DNA of 64,000 nt from Allobosea lathyri. GTDB taxonomy: Bacteria > Pseudomonadota > Alphaproteobacteria > Rhizobiales > Beijerinckiaceae. The DNA lies in assembly GCF_900108245.1 (NCBI RefSeq), contig NZ_FNUY01000004.1, positions 372,001-436,000 of the forward strand. The letters run 5' to 3'. A program made the position numbers and the translations under genes. A model generated the notes under the pieces. That model worked only from the letters and a program-made list of their open reading frames with translations, made no database searches and was not told the origin of the DNA. Shown piece by piece: positions 8,908 to 18,695 of this stretch; position 1 is the stretch's first letter, and each line of letters begins with the position of its first letter.

Positions 8908-8990
8908 GGGTAGCCTTCTCTCGGGTTGTTACGGGCAATTCCTGCCCGCGAGGGCGCAATAATCCAAATTGCGCCCGAATGGTATCGAAA

Positions 8991-9254
8991 TCAGCGCGCA
9001 GGTGCTGCGCTTCCAGCGCGGACCGGCTTCGGCTTCGGCTTCGGCGCGGCAATCAGACCTTCGCGCTGCATCTGCTTGCGGGCGACCTTGCGGGCCCGGC
9101 GGATGGCATCGGCCTTTTCACGGACGCGCTTCTCGGACGGCTTCTCATAAGCCGAGCGACGCTTCATCTCGCGGAAGACGCCTTCGCGCTGCATCTTCTT
9201 CTTCAGAACCCGGAGGGCCTGGTCGACATTGTTGTCTCGGACGAGAACCTGCAT
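8991..9254 (-). CDS. rpsU: 30S ribosomal protein bS21
   Basis: An 87-residue basic protein with the bS21 signature: [20 protein letters not shown], then [23 protein letters not shown]. bS21 binds the 30S platform near the anti-Shine-Dalgarno region and aids initiation. The Lys/Pro-rich tail ([10 protein letters not shown]) is the extension usual in alphaproteobacteria. It lies downstream of cspA on the same strand with a 154-bp gap, so it may have its own promoter. The identification is secure. Confidence 0.96.
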   Translation of the reverse strand: MQVLVRDNNVDQALRVLKKKMQREGVFREMKRRSAYEKPSEKRVREKADAIRRARKVARKQMQREGLIAAPKPKPKPVRAGSAAPAR

Positions 9255-9408
9255 GTCTGTCTCCTGCGGTTAGAGTAAAGGAAAAAGGGCCGGGCTTTTG
9301 ACCCCCGACCCTTCATCATGCCGCATCCGGAGCTGTCGAAATGGCGGGCGCCAGTACATCCGTGGTCGCCCTTCCTGATTTCATCGCTCGCTGACGCGGC
9401 TTTTAGGC

Positions 9409-9618
9409 TCACTCAGCGCGGAGCTGATCGGCAGACATCTTGCCCGAGCGCTTGTCCTGAACCATCTCGTACGAGATCTTCTGACCTTCGCGGAGATCGC
9501 GCATTCCGGCGCGCTCGACAGCGCTGATGTGGACGAAAACGTCCTGACCGCCATCATCCGGCTGGATGAAGCCAAAACCCTTGGTCGAATTAAACCACTT
9601 AACTGTGCCGGCCGCCAT
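9409..9618 (-). CDS. cspA: Cold-shock protein, CspA family
   Basis: A 69-residue single cold-shock domain. RNP1 (KGFGFI, residues 13-18) and RNP2 (VFVHIS, about 27-32) are intact, as is the GTVKWFN opening. It binds single-stranded RNA/DNA as a chaperone. The gene has an unusually long upstream non-coding region, consistent with the structured 5' leaders that control csp genes. Several csp paralogues are usual in such genomes, so the exact member name is uncertain. Confidence 0.94.
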   Translation of the reverse strand: MAAGTVKWFNSTKGFGFIQPDDGGQDVFVHISAVERAGMRDLREGQKISYEMVQDKRSGKMSADQLRAE

Positions 9619-9900
9619 GACGAACCCTTTCTCAGCATATGTTGAAGCACGTGAAAAAGCTCACGCGCCGATTTTCGAATTTGAGCAGGAAGGTCGTCAG
9701 CAAGCGCATTCTCATGCGCGGGGCCACGTCGTTCGGCCTAAATATCGACCCGCCCCATATGGACGCTTGAATCGACATTGTCAATGCAACCGCCGCGCGA
9801 ATGCATCAGTCGCGCGCCTGCCCTCCGGCTCACGCGCTTTACAACGGCGCGCTTTTCCCCAACAGGCAGAGGCATTCTACTCCAGCCAACCCGTTTGGTC
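9619..9900. promoter_or_regulatory. Divergent cspA/proB intergenic region
   Basis: A 282-bp region separating leftward cspA from rightward proB. It should hold both promoters and the cspA 5' leader (thermosensor-like leaders are known for csp genes). No clear -35/-10 pair, riboswitch or terminator could be defined by eye. Confidence 0.4.
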
Positions 9901-11031
9901 ATGCTCGTAAAGACGCCGTCGCTAAACCAGTTTCGCCGCATCGTTGTCAAGGTCGGCTCCAGCCTGCTGGTCGACCGTGCCCGCGGCCGGTTGCGGCAGG
10001 CCTGGCTGGCCGCATTGGCCGAGGATCTCGCCGAGCTGCATTTGCGCGGCGCTGACGTTCTCGTCGTGTCGTCGGGGGCGATTGCGCTTGGCCGCACGGT
10101 GCTGGGCCTGCCGGGCGGACCATTGCGCCTCGAGGAGAGCCAGGCCGCCGCCGCGGTCGGCCAGATCGCGCTCGCCCGGACCTGGGCCGAGGCGCTCGGT
10201 CATCATGGCCTGACTGCTGGGCAGATCCTCCTGACGCTCGCCGATACGGAGGAGCGCCGACGTTATCTCAACGCGCGCGCCACGCTCGGCCGCCTGCTCG
10301 ACCTGCGGGCCGTCCCCGTCATCAACGAGAACGACACCGTCGCCACCGCCGAGATCCGCTATGGCGACAACGACCGGCTCGCCGCCCGCGTCGCCACCAT
10401 GGCCGGGGCCGATCTGCTGGTGCTCTTCTCCGATATCGACGGCCTCTATACCGCCCCTCCCGCCAGCGACCCCGGCGCGCGGCACATCCCGCTGGTCGAG
10501 CGCATCACGCCCGAGATCGATGCGATGGCCGGCGGCGCCGCCTCGGAACTCTCGCGCGGCGGCATGCGCACAAAGATCGAGGCGGGCAAGATCGCAGCCG
10601 CCGGCGGCACGCATATGCTGATCGCCGACGGACGCGGAAAGAACCCGCTCGCCGCGATCGATGGCGGCGCGCGCTGCACCTGGTTCCTCACCGCCTCGAC
10701 CCCCGCCACCGCGCGCAAGACCTGGATCGCAGGCTCGCTCGAACCGCGTGGCGCGCTGCATGTCGATGCTGGTGCAGCGCGGGCGCTACGCGGTGGCGCG
10801 AGCCTATTGCCCGTCGGCGTCAGCCGCATCGAGGGCGATTTTGCGCGCGGCGATGCCGTTCTCATTCGCGATCCCGACGGCCATGTCCTCGGGCGCGGCC
10901 TTGTGGCCTACGACGCCAGCGAGGCGAAACTTGTCCTGGGCAAGGCCTCGCGCGACATCGAGGCAATTCTCGGCTATCCCGGCCGCGCCGAGATGATCCA
11001 TCGGGACGACATGGCGCTCGGCGTCGGCTAA
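9901..11031 (+). CDS. proB: Glutamate 5-kinase
   Basis: A 376-residue gamma-glutamyl kinase, first step of proline synthesis. The amino-acid-kinase domain opens with [15 protein letters not shown] and contains [16 protein letters not shown] and FSDIDGLYT; a PUA domain occupies about 285-370 ([29 protein letters not shown]). Length matches the family. Start at 9901 is chosen over an upstream in-frame ATG at 9778 because conservation begins just after it, although no strong ribosome site is visible. It leads the proBA operon, 6 bp before proA. Confidence 0.95.
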   Translation: MLVKTPSLNQFRRIVVKVGSSLLVDRARGRLRQAWLAALAEDLAELHLRGADVLVVSSGAIALGRTVLGLPGGPLRLEESQAAAAVGQIALARTWAEALGHHGLTAGQILLTLADTEERRRYLNARATLGRLLDLRAVPVINENDTVATAEIRYGDNDRLAARVATMAGADLLVLFSDIDGLYTAPPASDPGARHIPLVERITPEIDAMAGGAASELSRGGMRTKIEAGKIAAAGGTHMLIADGRGKNPLAAIDGGARCTWFLTASTPATARKTWIAGSLEPRGALHVDAGAARALRGGASLLPVGVSRIEGDFARGDAVLIRDPDGHVLGRGLVAYDASEAKLVLGKASRDIEAILGYPGRAEMIHRDDMALGVG

Positions 11032-11037
11032 GGTTGC

Positions 11038-12375
11038 ATGGCTATGATGGCTTTGGGCAGGTTGGACATGACGAGCGAAAGCGCGCTCCGCATCATCGCG
11101 ACGGAAGACGCTGGCAGCGATGTCGCTCCGCTCATGCAGGCGCTCGGGCAGCGGGCACGTCAGGCCGCGCGCCTCATCGCGCTGGCTCCTGAGGAGCAGC
11201 GCAACCGGGCCTTGCTCGCGATGGCGCAAGCCCTGCGCAGCCGCGCCGGCAGCATTCTCGCCGCCAACGCCCAGGATATTGCCGATGCCAGAGCGGGCGG
11301 CCAGAACGCCGCCTTCATCGACCGCCTGCTGCTCGACGGGGAGCGGCTCGATGAGGTCGCCATAGCAGTCACCAGCGTTGCCGCCCTGCCCGACCCGGTC
11401 GGCCGCGTGCTGGCGACCTGGACGCAGCCCAACGGCCTGCGTTTCGAGCGCATCGCCACCCCGCTCGGCGTCATCGCGGTGATCTTCGAGAGCCGCCCCA
11501 ACGTCACCGCAGATGCCGGCGCGCTCTGCCTCAAGAGCGGCAACGCTGCGATCCTGCGGGCCGGCTCCGACAGCTTCCGCACCTCGACCGAGATCGCCGC
11601 CGCCCTGCGTGAAGGCTTGGAGGCCGCCGGCCTTCCCGGCGACGCGATCCAGCTCGTGCCGACGCGTGATCGCGCCGCAGTGGGCGCGATCCTGACCGGG
11701 CTCGACGGAACGATCGATGTCGTCGTACCGCGCGGCGGCAAGAGCCTCGTCGCCCGCGTGCAAAGCGATGCGCGTGTGCCGGTCTTCGCCCATCTCGACG
11801 GCAACTGCCATGTCTACGTCCATGGCGCCGCCGATCTCGCCATGGCCCGCGAGATCGTGCTCAACGCCAAGCTGCGCCGCACCGGCGTCTGCGGCTCAGC
11901 CGAGACCCTGCTGGTCGATGAGGCCTGCGCTTCCACTCATCTGGCGCCGCTGGTCGAAGCCCTCCTCGAGGCCGGCTGCGCCGTGCGCGGCGACGCCGCC
12001 ACGCAAGCCATCGACGCCCGCGTCACGGCTGCCACGGAGCTCGACTGGGCCACCGAATTCCTCGACCGCATCATCGCGGTGAAGGTCGTTCCCGGCATCG
12101 ATGCCGCCATCGACCATATCGAGCGCTATGGCTCGCACCATACGGAGGCAATCGTCACCGCAGACGAAGCCGCGGCCGGCCGTTTCCTATCGGAGGTCGA
12201 CTCGGCCATCGTCCTGCACAACGCCTCCACGCAATTCGCGGATGGCGGCGAATTCGGCTTCGGCGCCGAGATCGGCATCGCGACGGGCCGCATGCATGCG
12301 CGCGGCCCGGTCGGCGTCGAACAGCTCTGCTCCTTCAAATATCGCGTCCATGGCAGCGGCCAGATCCGGCCGTGA
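11038..12375 (+). CDS. proA: Glutamate-5-semialdehyde dehydrogenase (gamma-glutamyl phosphate reductase)
   Basis: A 445-residue aldehyde-dehydrogenase-fold enzyme reducing gamma-glutamyl phosphate to the semialdehyde. Signature segments include [36 protein letters not shown] and the catalytic Cys region [14 protein letters not shown]. The C-terminus has [21 protein letters not shown]. The first ATG at 11038 sits 6 bp after proB; an in-frame ATG at 11068 with AGG six bases upstream is an equally good start. The stop overlaps the nadD GTG start. Confidence 0.95.
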   Translation: MAMMALGRLDMTSESALRIIATEDAGSDVAPLMQALGQRARQAARLIALAPEEQRNRALLAMAQALRSRAGSILAANAQDIADARAGGQNAAFIDRLLLDGERLDEVAIAVTSVAALPDPVGRVLATWTQPNGLRFERIATPLGVIAVIFESRPNVTADAGALCLKSGNAAILRAGSDSFRTSTEIAAALREGLEAAGLPGDAIQLVPTRDRAAVGAILTGLDGTIDVVVPRGGKSLVARVQSDARVPVFAHLDGNCHVYVHGAADLAMAREIVLNAKLRRTGVCGSAETLLVDEACASTHLAPLVEALLEAGCAVRGDAATQAIDARVTAATELDWATEFLDRIIAVKVVPGIDAAIDHIERYGSHHTEAIVTADEAAAGRFLSEVDSAIVLHNASTQFADGGEFGFGAEIGIATGRMHARGPVGVEQLCSFKYRVHGSGQIRP

Positions 12376-13001
12376 CGCAAAATCTTGTTGGGACTAACGA
12401 GCACCTTAGGCTGCCGCCTCACGCGCCTGGCCTGCGCATCGGGCTGTTTGGCGGCTCCTTCAACCCGGCCCATGACGGACATCGCCTGGCGAGCCTGACG
12501 GCGCTGCGCCGGCTGCAGCTCGACAGGGTCTGGTGGCTCGTCACCCCCGGCAATCCGTTGAAGGACAATAGCGGGCTGCCCTCGCTTGCGGAGCGCGTCC
12601 GCTTCAGCCGGCAGATCGCCGATCATTCGCGGATCCACGTCACCGGCATCGAGGCGAGCCTGCGCACGCGCTACACCGCCGACACCCTGCGGGCGCTGAA
12701 GCGGCGCTGCCCCGGCGTCAATTTCGTCTGGATCATGGGGTCGGACAATCTCGCGAATTTCCATCGCTGGAACGAGTGGCGTGCCATCGCCCGGATGATG
12801 CCGATCGCGGTCATCGATCGTCCCGGCTCGACCCATAGCTCGGTCGCCTCGCCTGCTGCCAACTGGCTGTCGCGCTGGCGCATTTCCGAAAGCCAGGGCG
12901 CCGCGCTCGCCCATGCCAAGCCGCCCGCCTGGATCTTCCTGCATGGCCGCCGGTCCGAGTTGTCTTCGACTATGTTGCGCGAACGAGCGGAACAAGATTG
13001 A
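12372..13001 (+). CDS. nadD: Nicotinate-nucleotide adenylyltransferase
   Basis: A 209-residue nucleotidyltransferase that makes nicotinate adenine dinucleotide in NAD synthesis. The T/HxGH-type motif appears as [14 protein letters not shown] (about 24-37), and the C-terminal ISSTxIR-like element as LSSTMLRE. It starts at GTG, overlapping the proA stop by 4 bases, so translation is coupled. The order proA-nadD-rsfS-rlmH is conserved in alphaproteobacteria. Confidence 0.93.
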   Translation: MTQNLVGTNEHLRLPPHAPGLRIGLFGGSFNPAHDGHRLASLTALRRLQLDRVWWLVTPGNPLKDNSGLPSLAERVRFSRQIADHSRIHVTGIEASLRTRYTADTLRALKRRCPGVNFVWIMGSDNLANFHRWNEWRAIARMMPIAVIDRPGSTHSSVASPAANWLSRWRISESQGAALAHAKPPAWIFLHGRRSELSSTMLRERAEQD

Positions 13002-13058
13002 ATTTTGGCGCCATCGGGCGTAGTTTGATGGTGTCGCGCTGCGAGCGCGTCGTCATGT

Positions 13059-13073
13059 GAGGATACGGAACTG
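13059..13073 (+). promoter_or_regulatory. Ribosome binding site and CTG start of rsfS
   Basis: GAGG at 13059-13062 lies eight bases before CTG at 13071. From the in-frame stop at 13026 to the ATG at 13182 there is no ATG, GTG or TTG in the rsfS frame, making CTG the best-placed initiation codon. Confidence 0.5.
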
Positions 13074-13481
13074 AACCGTTCAACCCTTGGTGAAGCCGAG
13101 CCCAAGCCGCTTCCCCAGGCCGCTGTCGCCGAGAATCCCTCCGCCGACAGCGTAGCCCTCGCACTGCGTGTTCTCGAAGACATGAAGGCCGAAGACATCA
13201 CTGTCATCGACCTGGTCGGAAAAACTTCGCTGGCTGATGCGATGATCATCGCGTCCGGCCGGGTGAACCGCCATGTCGCCTCGATCGCCGACTCGCTGGT
13301 CGAAGCCCTCAAGGCCTCGGGTCTGCAGACACCCAAGGTCGAGGGCATGCCCGCCTGCGACTGGGTGCTGATCGATACCGGGGACATCATCGTCCATGTC
13401 TTCCGGCCGGAAGTGCGCCAGTTCTACAATCTGGAAAAGATGTGGGGCGCCGACAGGCCCAACGAGCGTCTGGTCAGCTAA
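13071..13481 (+). CDS. rsfS: Ribosomal silencing factor RsfS
   Basis: Binds uL14 of the 50S subunit and blocks subunit joining in stationary phase or starvation. The core spans LEDMKAEDITVIDLVGKTSLADAM to HVFRPEVRQFYNLEKMWGAD. Translation from the first ATG (13182) would give 99 residues and remove the N-terminal helix (ALALRVLEDMK) that the family conserves. The same frame stays open upstream to a CTG at 13071 preceded by GAGG at a spacing of eight bases, giving 136 residues. I therefore place the start at CTG; the alternative is the short ATG form. It lies between nadD and rlmH. Confidence 0.85.
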   Translation: MNRSTLGEAEPKPLPQAAVAENPSADSVALALRVLEDMKAEDITVIDLVGKTSLADAMIIASGRVNRHVASIADSLVEALKASGLQTPKVEGMPACDWVLIDTGDIIVHVFRPEVRQFYNLEKMWGADRPNERLVS

Positions 13482-13494
13482 CGCCTGAATTGCG

Positions 13495-13974
13495 ATGCGC
13501 CTCGCGATCATTGCGGTCGGCCGGCTCAAGGACGGGCCGGAACGCGATCTTTGCGAGCGCTATCGCGAGCGCGCCCTGGCGCTGGGGCGCGGCCAGGGCT
13601 TCACCGGCCCCGAGATCATCGAGATCCCTGAGAGCCGTGGACGCCGCCCCGATGAACGCAAGCGCGACGAGGCCGAGGCGATCACCGCCAGGCTTCAGCC
13701 GGGCTTGCTGATCGCGCTTGACGAGCGCGGCCGCAGCCTCGGCAGCGAAGCTTTTGCAGCCCGTATCGCCGCCGCCCGCGATGCCGGGACCGCGACCGCC
13801 AGCCTGATCATCGGCGGCGCCGACGGACTCAGCGACGAATTGCGAAACCGGGCCGAACTGACACTGGCCTTCGGAGCGCTGACGATCCCACACCAGATCG
13901 TCCGGGTCCTTGTCCTCGAACAGCTGTATCGGACGATGACGATCATCGCCGGACACCCTTATCATCGCGTATGA
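13495..13974 (+). CDS. rlmH: 23S rRNA pseudouridine(1915)-N3-methyltransferase
   Basis: A 159-residue SPOUT-class methyltransferase that methylates the pseudouridine of helix 69 in the 70S ribosome. Characteristic pieces are MRLAIIAVGRLKDGPE, LIALDERGRSLGSEAFA, FIIGGADG-like LIIGGADGLSDELR, and the C-terminal LVLEQLYRTMTIIAGHPYHRV that forms the knot and active site. Length is standard. The stop overlaps the next start (ATGA). Confidence 0.96.
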   Translation: MRLAIIAVGRLKDGPERDLCERYRERALALGRGQGFTGPEIIEIPESRGRRPDERKRDEAEAITARLQPGLLIALDERGRSLGSEAFAARIAAARDAGTATASLIIGGADGLSDELRNRAELTLAFGALTIPHQIVRVLVLEQLYRTMTIIAGHPYHRV

Positions 13975-15344
13975 GCCCCGCGCCGCCAATGATTCGCGCT
14001 CGTCCCGGTTTATGGGGCCGCATTGTCGCGGTGCTCGGACTTATGGCGAGCCTTGGCATGCCCCCCGTATCGGCGCAGGCGCCCGCCCCGGAACCCGAGC
14101 AGCTCGCACGCGAGGCGATGCAGAAGCTCGTCGAGAAGCAGGCGCGCGAGGCCGAACTCAAGACGATCGAGGAGCGGCTTGCCGGAAATGCCGAGGCGCG
14201 CAGCAAGCTCGAAGCCGAGATCGCCGCGATTCGGGCCGACCGCGCCGCTCTCAACAAGGCCCTCCTCGAGACGACATCGCGGACACAGGCTGGCGAACAG
14301 CGCATCGGCGCGGTCGAGCAACGGCTGGCCTTGCTGCAATCGAGCGAGGCCGCGATCCGCCGGTCGCTGGAAGGCCGGCGCGGCCTGATCTCGGAGGTGC
14401 TTGCAGCGCTCCAGCGCATCGGCCGTCGCCCCCCGCCCGCCGTTCTGGTCAGGCCGGAGGATATTCTGGAAGCCGTGCGCGCCTCGATGCTCCTGGGCGC
14501 TGTCGTGCCCGATCTGCGTCAGGAGATCGAGATTCTCGGCACCGACCTTGCTGAGCTCGTGCGCCTGCGCGACGGCATCGCCAGCGAGCGCAAGGCGATC
14601 ACCGGCGAGATGGAGCAGCTCGCGGCTGAGCGCCAGCGCCTCGCCTCGCTGGTCGAAGCCAGGCGCGAGCGCGAGGCAAGTGCGGCAAAGGATGTCGAGG
14701 CCCAGCGCGGCGTCGGTGGCGAACTCGCGGCACAGGCCCGCAACCTGCGCGAATTCGTCGAGCGCATGGAAAAGGAAATCTCCGTCGCCAACCGCGCCGC
14801 GACCGCCGCGCGCGAAGCGCTGGAGACCGAAACCCGCGAACAGCGCCAGCGCATGGCGGCCTTGGCCTTCCGGGACCCGGCCCGGCTGGCGCCGAAGATC
14901 GCCTTCAACGAAGCGCGGGGCCTCCTTCCACTGCCTGTTGCAGGATCACAATTGCGTGGTTTTGGCGAATCTGATGGCGCGGGCGGCACAGCACGCGGGA
15001 TTTCGCTGGAGACGCGTCCCAATGCCCTAGTTTCGGCGCCTTCTGACGCTTGGGTGGTTTATGCAGGGCCGTTCCGCTCCTTCGGACAACTCTTGATCCT
15101 GAACGCGGGCGGGGGCTACTACATGTTGCTAGCCGGCATGCAGCGGATCGACGTCGCGCTGAACCAGTTCGTCCTCGCGGGGGAACCGGTTGCGGTTATG
15201 GGCGAAACGTCGGAAGCTGCTGCGACGATCGTAGGTTCGGGAGCCGGACAGCCGGTTCTGTATATCGAGTTCAGAAGAGACGGCGTGTCGGTCGATCCGG
15301 CGCCGTGGTGGACGAAACCGCAAGGCGAAAAGGTTCGCGGATGA
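13971..15344 (+). CDS. EnvC-like murein hydrolase activator (coiled coil plus degenerate LytM)
   Basis: A 457-residue exported protein. A signal peptide (about 1-36, ending VSA) precedes a long coiled coil (about 45-310), then a LytM/M23 domain (about 325-450). The zinc ligands of active M23 peptidases are missing: the HxH position reads LYIEFR. The family member EnvC likewise lacks activity and instead activates amidases for septal peptidoglycan splitting. Coupling to rlmH upstream and ctpA downstream by 4-bp overlaps gives a cell-wall block typical of Hyphomicrobiales. A start at 13989 is also possible. The partner amidase is not in this window. Confidence 0.87.
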   Translation: MSPAPPMIRARPGLWGRIVAVLGLMASLGMPPVSAQAPAPEPEQLAREAMQKLVEKQAREAELKTIEERLAGNAEARSKLEAEIAAIRADRAALNKALLETTSRTQAGEQRIGAVEQRLALLQSSEAAIRRSLEGRRGLISEVLAALQRIGRRPPPAVLVRPEDILEAVRASMLLGAVVPDLRQEIEILGTDLAELVRLRDGIASERKAITGEMEQLAAERQRLASLVEARREREASAAKDVEAQRGVGGELAAQARNLREFVERMEKEISVANRAATAAREALETETREQRQRMAALAFRDPARLAPKIAFNEARGLLPLPVAGSQLRGFGESDGAGGTARGISLETRPNALVSAPSDAWVVYAGPFRSFGQLLILNAGGGYYMLLAGMQRIDVALNQFVLAGEPVAVMGETSEAAATIVGSGAGQPVLYIEFRRDGVSVDPAPWWTKPQGEKVRG

Positions 15345-16687
15345 TGCGCAAGGTTTCTCTCGTTTTCGCCGGTGCCGTCTTGGGCGCTGGTCTGACCGGA
15401 ATGGTCACGCAGACGAGGCTTCTGACCTCGACCAGCGCGGTCGCGGCCTCGGCCGAGGTTTACCGTAGCCTGAACCTGTTCGGTGACATCTTCGAGAAGA
15501 TCCGCACCGATTATGTCGAGAAGCCGGATGAACAGAAGCTGATCGAGGCCGCCATCAACGGCATGGTCTCCTCGCTGGATCCGCACTCGGCCTATCTCGA
15601 CGCCAAGAGCTTCCGCGACATGGACACCGACATGCGTGGCCAGTTCGGTGGTCTCGGCATCGAGGTGACGATGGAGGACGGCGTCCTCAAGGTCGCCAAG
15701 CCGATCCGCGACACGCCGGCGTCCAAGGCCGGCATCCTCTCGAACGACATCATCAGCGAGATCGACGGCGACGTCGTGAAAGGCCTGAGCCTGACGCAGG
15801 CCGTCGAGAAGATGCGCGGCCTGATCAACACGCAGGTCAAGCTCAAGATCGAGCGTCCCGGCAAGCCCGAGCCGCTCGAATTCACGCTGACCCGCTCGAC
15901 CATCGTCGTGCCGGCTGTCGAGGAGCGCGTCGAGGGCGATGTCGGCTATATCCGCATCGGCACCTTCAGCGAGCAGACCTATGAAGGTCTCCGCAAGGCG
16001 ATCGACAAGGTCAACACCGAGATCGGCAAGGACAAGATCAAGGGCTACGTCATCGACCTCCGCAACAATCGCGGCGGGCGCCTCGACCAGTCGGTGCTGG
16101 TCTCGAACGCCTTCCTCGAGCGCGGCAAGATCGTCTCCACCCGCGGCCGCAATGCCGAGGAGACGCAGGTCTTCAACGCGAAGCCCGGCGGCGACCTGAC
16201 CAAGGGCAAGCCTGTCGTGGTGCTGATCAACGGCTCGTCGGCCTCTGCCGCCGAGATCGTCGCCGGCGCCCTGCAGGACCACAAGCGCGCGACCGTGATG
16301 GGCACGCGCTCCTTCGGCAAGGGTTCGGTGCAGACGGTCATTCCGCTCGGCGGCAATGGCGGGCTTCGCCTGACCACGGCGCGCTACTACACCCCGTCGG
16401 GCAACTCGATCCAGGCCAAGGGCATCACGCCCGATATCGAGGTCATCCAGGACGTTCCCGCCGAGCTCAAGGACAAGCTCACCGACAACAAGGGCGAGGC
16501 CTCGCTGAAGGGGCACCTGAAATCGGGCGACGGCAAGGACGAGCAGTCAGGTTCGGCTGCCTATGTGCCCAACGATCCGACCAAGGACACCCAGCTGATC
16601 GCGGCGCTGAACCAGCTTCGCGGCGTCAAGAAGGATGCCGCGGCCCCGGTGACGACGCCTGCTCCCGAGGTTCCCAAGCAGAACTGA
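15341..16687 (+). CDS. ctpA: Carboxyl-terminal processing protease, S41 family
   Basis: A 448-residue periplasmic protease. Signal/anchor at about 5-30, a PDZ domain (about 90-170, GGLGIEVTMEDGVLKVAKP) and the S41 core. The catalytic Ser lies in NGSSASAAEIVAGALQD and the Lys in GTRSFGKGSVQT, about 25 residues later, as in CtpA. It trims envelope proteins and often peptidoglycan hydrolases, so its position after an EnvC-like gene is meaningful. The start at 15341 overlaps the preceding stop. Confidence 0.95.
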   Translation: MMRKVSLVFAGAVLGAGLTGMVTQTRLLTSTSAVAASAEVYRSLNLFGDIFEKIRTDYVEKPDEQKLIEAAINGMVSSLDPHSAYLDAKSFRDMDTDMRGQFGGLGIEVTMEDGVLKVAKPIRDTPASKAGILSNDIISEIDGDVVKGLSLTQAVEKMRGLINTQVKLKIERPGKPEPLEFTLTRSTIVVPAVEERVEGDVGYIRIGTFSEQTYEGLRKAIDKVNTEIGKDKIKGYVIDLRNNRGGRLDQSVLVSNAFLERGKIVSTRGRNAEETQVFNAKPGGDLTKGKPVVVLINGSSASAAEIVAGALQDHKRATVMGTRSFGKGSVQTVIPLGGNGGLRLTTARYYTPSGNSIQAKGITPDIEVIQDVPAELKDKLTDNKGEASLKGHLKSGDGKDEQSGSAAYVPNDPTKDTQLIAALNQLRGVKKDAAAPVTTPAPEVPKQN

Positions 16688-16784
16688 GCCCGACTGGGCT
16701 CGACGGGAAGCGTTCCGCGCGACAAGACTAGCCGCGCGGGCCACTGATTCGGGTCCGCTTCGCTTAAGCTGAGGACGGCTGCCC

Positions 16785-17996
16785 TTGGCCGGAACGCCGC
16801 TCACGGAACTTAATCGGCCGCTTGGCCAAAACCGGGCCGAGCCTCATGGCAAACCATGGGGCCGCTGGCTCGTGATGGCGTCGGGCGGCGTGGTCGGGAC
16901 CGTACTGGTCGCGGTCCTGCTCCTCATCGCGCTGCGCCGCGACCCCGATGGCGGCCAGCCCATGGCGACCGCGACCATCGAGAAGCGCACCGAGCAACCG
17001 CAGCTTGCCGCGATCCCCGTGCAGCCCGGCGTGCCGCAGGGTCCGCGCACGCAATCGAATGCCAGTCAGCTCGAGAACGAAGCGGGCGTGACGGTGGTAC
17101 GCCCGGGCGCCGACATGCCCGGCTCGATCATCATCACGATCCCCGATAGCGATGGCCCGATCAAGCTGGCGCCCTCGCCCGACAACCGCCTCGTCGAGCG
17201 CAGCCGCTATGGGCTGTTGCCCAAGACGGCACCGGATGGCGCGACACCGCTGCAGATCTATGCCCGCCCCCTCGGCCCCCAGCCTGCCACCAAGCCGGCA
17301 GGCCGGATCGCGATCCTCGTCGGTGGCCTCGGCATCAGCCAGAGCGGCACGGCGGACGCGATCGCCAAGCTTCCCGGCACGATCTCGCTCGCCTTTGCAC
17401 CCTATGGGCAGGAGTTGGAACGCACCGTCCAGCGCGCCCGCAGCGAAGGGCACGAGGTCTTCCTGCAGCTCCCGATGGAGCCCTTCGACTATCCCGACAA
17501 CGACCCCGGCCCGCACACCTTGCTGACCGGCCCGAAATCCAGCGACAATCTCGACCGTCTGCACTGGGTGCTCGGCCGCTTCACCGGCTATGTCGGCATC
17601 GTCAATTTTCTCGGCGGACGGCTGACAGCCGACGAGGCGGCGCTCTCGCCGATCCTGCGCGAACTCGCCGGCCGCGGGTTGATGGTCGTCGACGACGGCT
17701 CGTCCTCGCGCAGCCTGCTGGCCTCGTCGGCGGGACGCGCGCAGATCCCCGCGATGAAGGTCGACCGCGTCATCGACAGCGTGACGCGGGCCGATGCAAT
17801 CGACAAGGAACTGGCTGGCCTGGAAGCGATAGCGCGCGAACAGGGCGTGGCGATCGCCTCTGCAAGCGCGCTGCCAGTCTCGATCGAGCGGATCGCGCGC
17901 TGGGCGCAATCACTTGAAGGCAAGGGGCTGGCAATCGTGCCGATGAGCGCCGCGCGGACATTGCGCAACCCGAAAACCACCGGATCCCTGAAATGA
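16785..17996 (+). CDS. Divergent polysaccharide deacetylase (YibQ-like)
   Basis: A 403-residue protein with one N-terminal membrane span (about 29-50, WLVMASGGVVGTVLVAVLLLIAL) and a periplasmic divergent polysaccharide-deacetylase domain (about 165-395): RIAILVGGLGISQSGT, LAFAPYGQELERTV, HEVFLQLPMEPFDYPDNDPG, GYVGIVNFLGGRLTA. It starts at TTG with GAGGA about ten bases upstream; the first ATG would truncate the anchor. YibQ sits beside envC in Escherichia coli too, so the neighbourhood is conserved, although its activity is unproven. The stop overlaps rppH (ATGA). Confidence 0.87.
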   Translation: MAGTPLTELNRPLGQNRAEPHGKPWGRWLVMASGGVVGTVLVAVLLLIALRRDPDGGQPMATATIEKRTEQPQLAAIPVQPGVPQGPRTQSNASQLENEAGVTVVRPGADMPGSIIITIPDSDGPIKLAPSPDNRLVERSRYGLLPKTAPDGATPLQIYARPLGPQPATKPAGRIAILVGGLGISQSGTADAIAKLPGTISLAFAPYGQELERTVQRARSEGHEVFLQLPMEPFDYPDNDPGPHTLLTGPKSSDNLDRLHWVLGRFTGYVGIVNFLGGRLTADEAALSPILRELAGRGLMVVDDGSSSRSLLASSAGRAQIPAMKVDRVIDSVTRADAIDKELAGLEAIAREQGVAIASASALPVSIERIARWAQSLEGKGLAIVPMSAARTLRNPKTTGSLK

Positions 17997-18505
17997 CCGA
18001 CGCTCCTCCCGAAGGCTATCGCCCCTGCGTCGGGCTCGCCTTGTTCAATGCCGACGGCCTTGTCTTCGTTGGCCGGCGCGCCAACAAGAAACAGCGCGAA
18101 CATGTCGCTCCCGGCCATGAATGGCAGATGCCGCAGGGCGGAATCGATGCCGGCGAGACGCCGTTGCAGGCCGCGCAACGCGAATTGCAGGAGGAGACCA
18201 ACGTCACCTCCGCGACCTTGCTGGCCGAGGCGCCGGGCTGGCTGAGCTACGACCTTCCGGTCGCCATCGGCAAGCAGGCCTGGAAGGGCCGCTGGCGTGG
18301 GCAGGCCCAGAAATGGCTCGCCTTCCGCCTCACCGGGCCCGAGTCCGAGATCAATGTCCTGAACCCGGCGGGTGGCCACAAGGCCGAGTTCGACGCCTGG
18401 CGCTGGGCGAGGCTCGACGAGACACCCGATTTGATCATTCCCTTCAAGCGGGACGTCTATCGCGAGGTCGCGGTCCTGTTCGCGCCCTTCGCCAGGCCGG
18501 CCTGA
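17993..18505 (+). CDS. rppH: RNA pyrophosphohydrolase
   Basis: A 170-residue Nudix hydrolase that removes pyrophosphate from 5'-triphosphorylated mRNA, triggering decay (also IalA/NudH). The Nudix box, residues 49-71, reads GGIDAGET...RELQEETNV with all catalytic glutamates, preceded by the family segment RPCVGLALFNADGLVFVGRR and WQMPQG. Last gene of the operon that begins at proB. Assignment is firm. Confidence 0.94.
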   Translation: MTDAPPEGYRPCVGLALFNADGLVFVGRRANKKQREHVAPGHEWQMPQGGIDAGETPLQAAQRELQEETNVTSATLLAEAPGWLSYDLPVAIGKQAWKGRWRGQAQKWLAFRLTGPESEINVLNPAGGHKAEFDAWRWARLDETPDLIIPFKRDVYREVAVLFAPFARPA

Positions 18506-18695
18506 GCCGCCCCCGCGCAGTCTCGGAGCAGCGATGTTTGCGCGCATCCCCTCCTTGCCGCTAAAACGCTCGCGGCAAACGGCTTCCCGGATTCGGGGCG
18601 GCGGAACGCCACACTCGCGGTAATCGCAATCCGTTGATATAAAACGGTTCTAATCGACAGAGGCCGACAAGCCTCGGGCTCAGGTGAAGTTCTCC

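Noticed and set aside
9280..9310. A terminator between cspA and rpsU
   Set aside because: An A/T-flanked GC stretch looks hairpin-like but the arms pair poorly, so it was not called.
15119..16516. A 465-codon leftward open frame over ctpA
   Set aside because: Mirror image of the ctpA reading frame with Leu/Asp/Gly-rich low-complexity translation; no ribosome site or homology.
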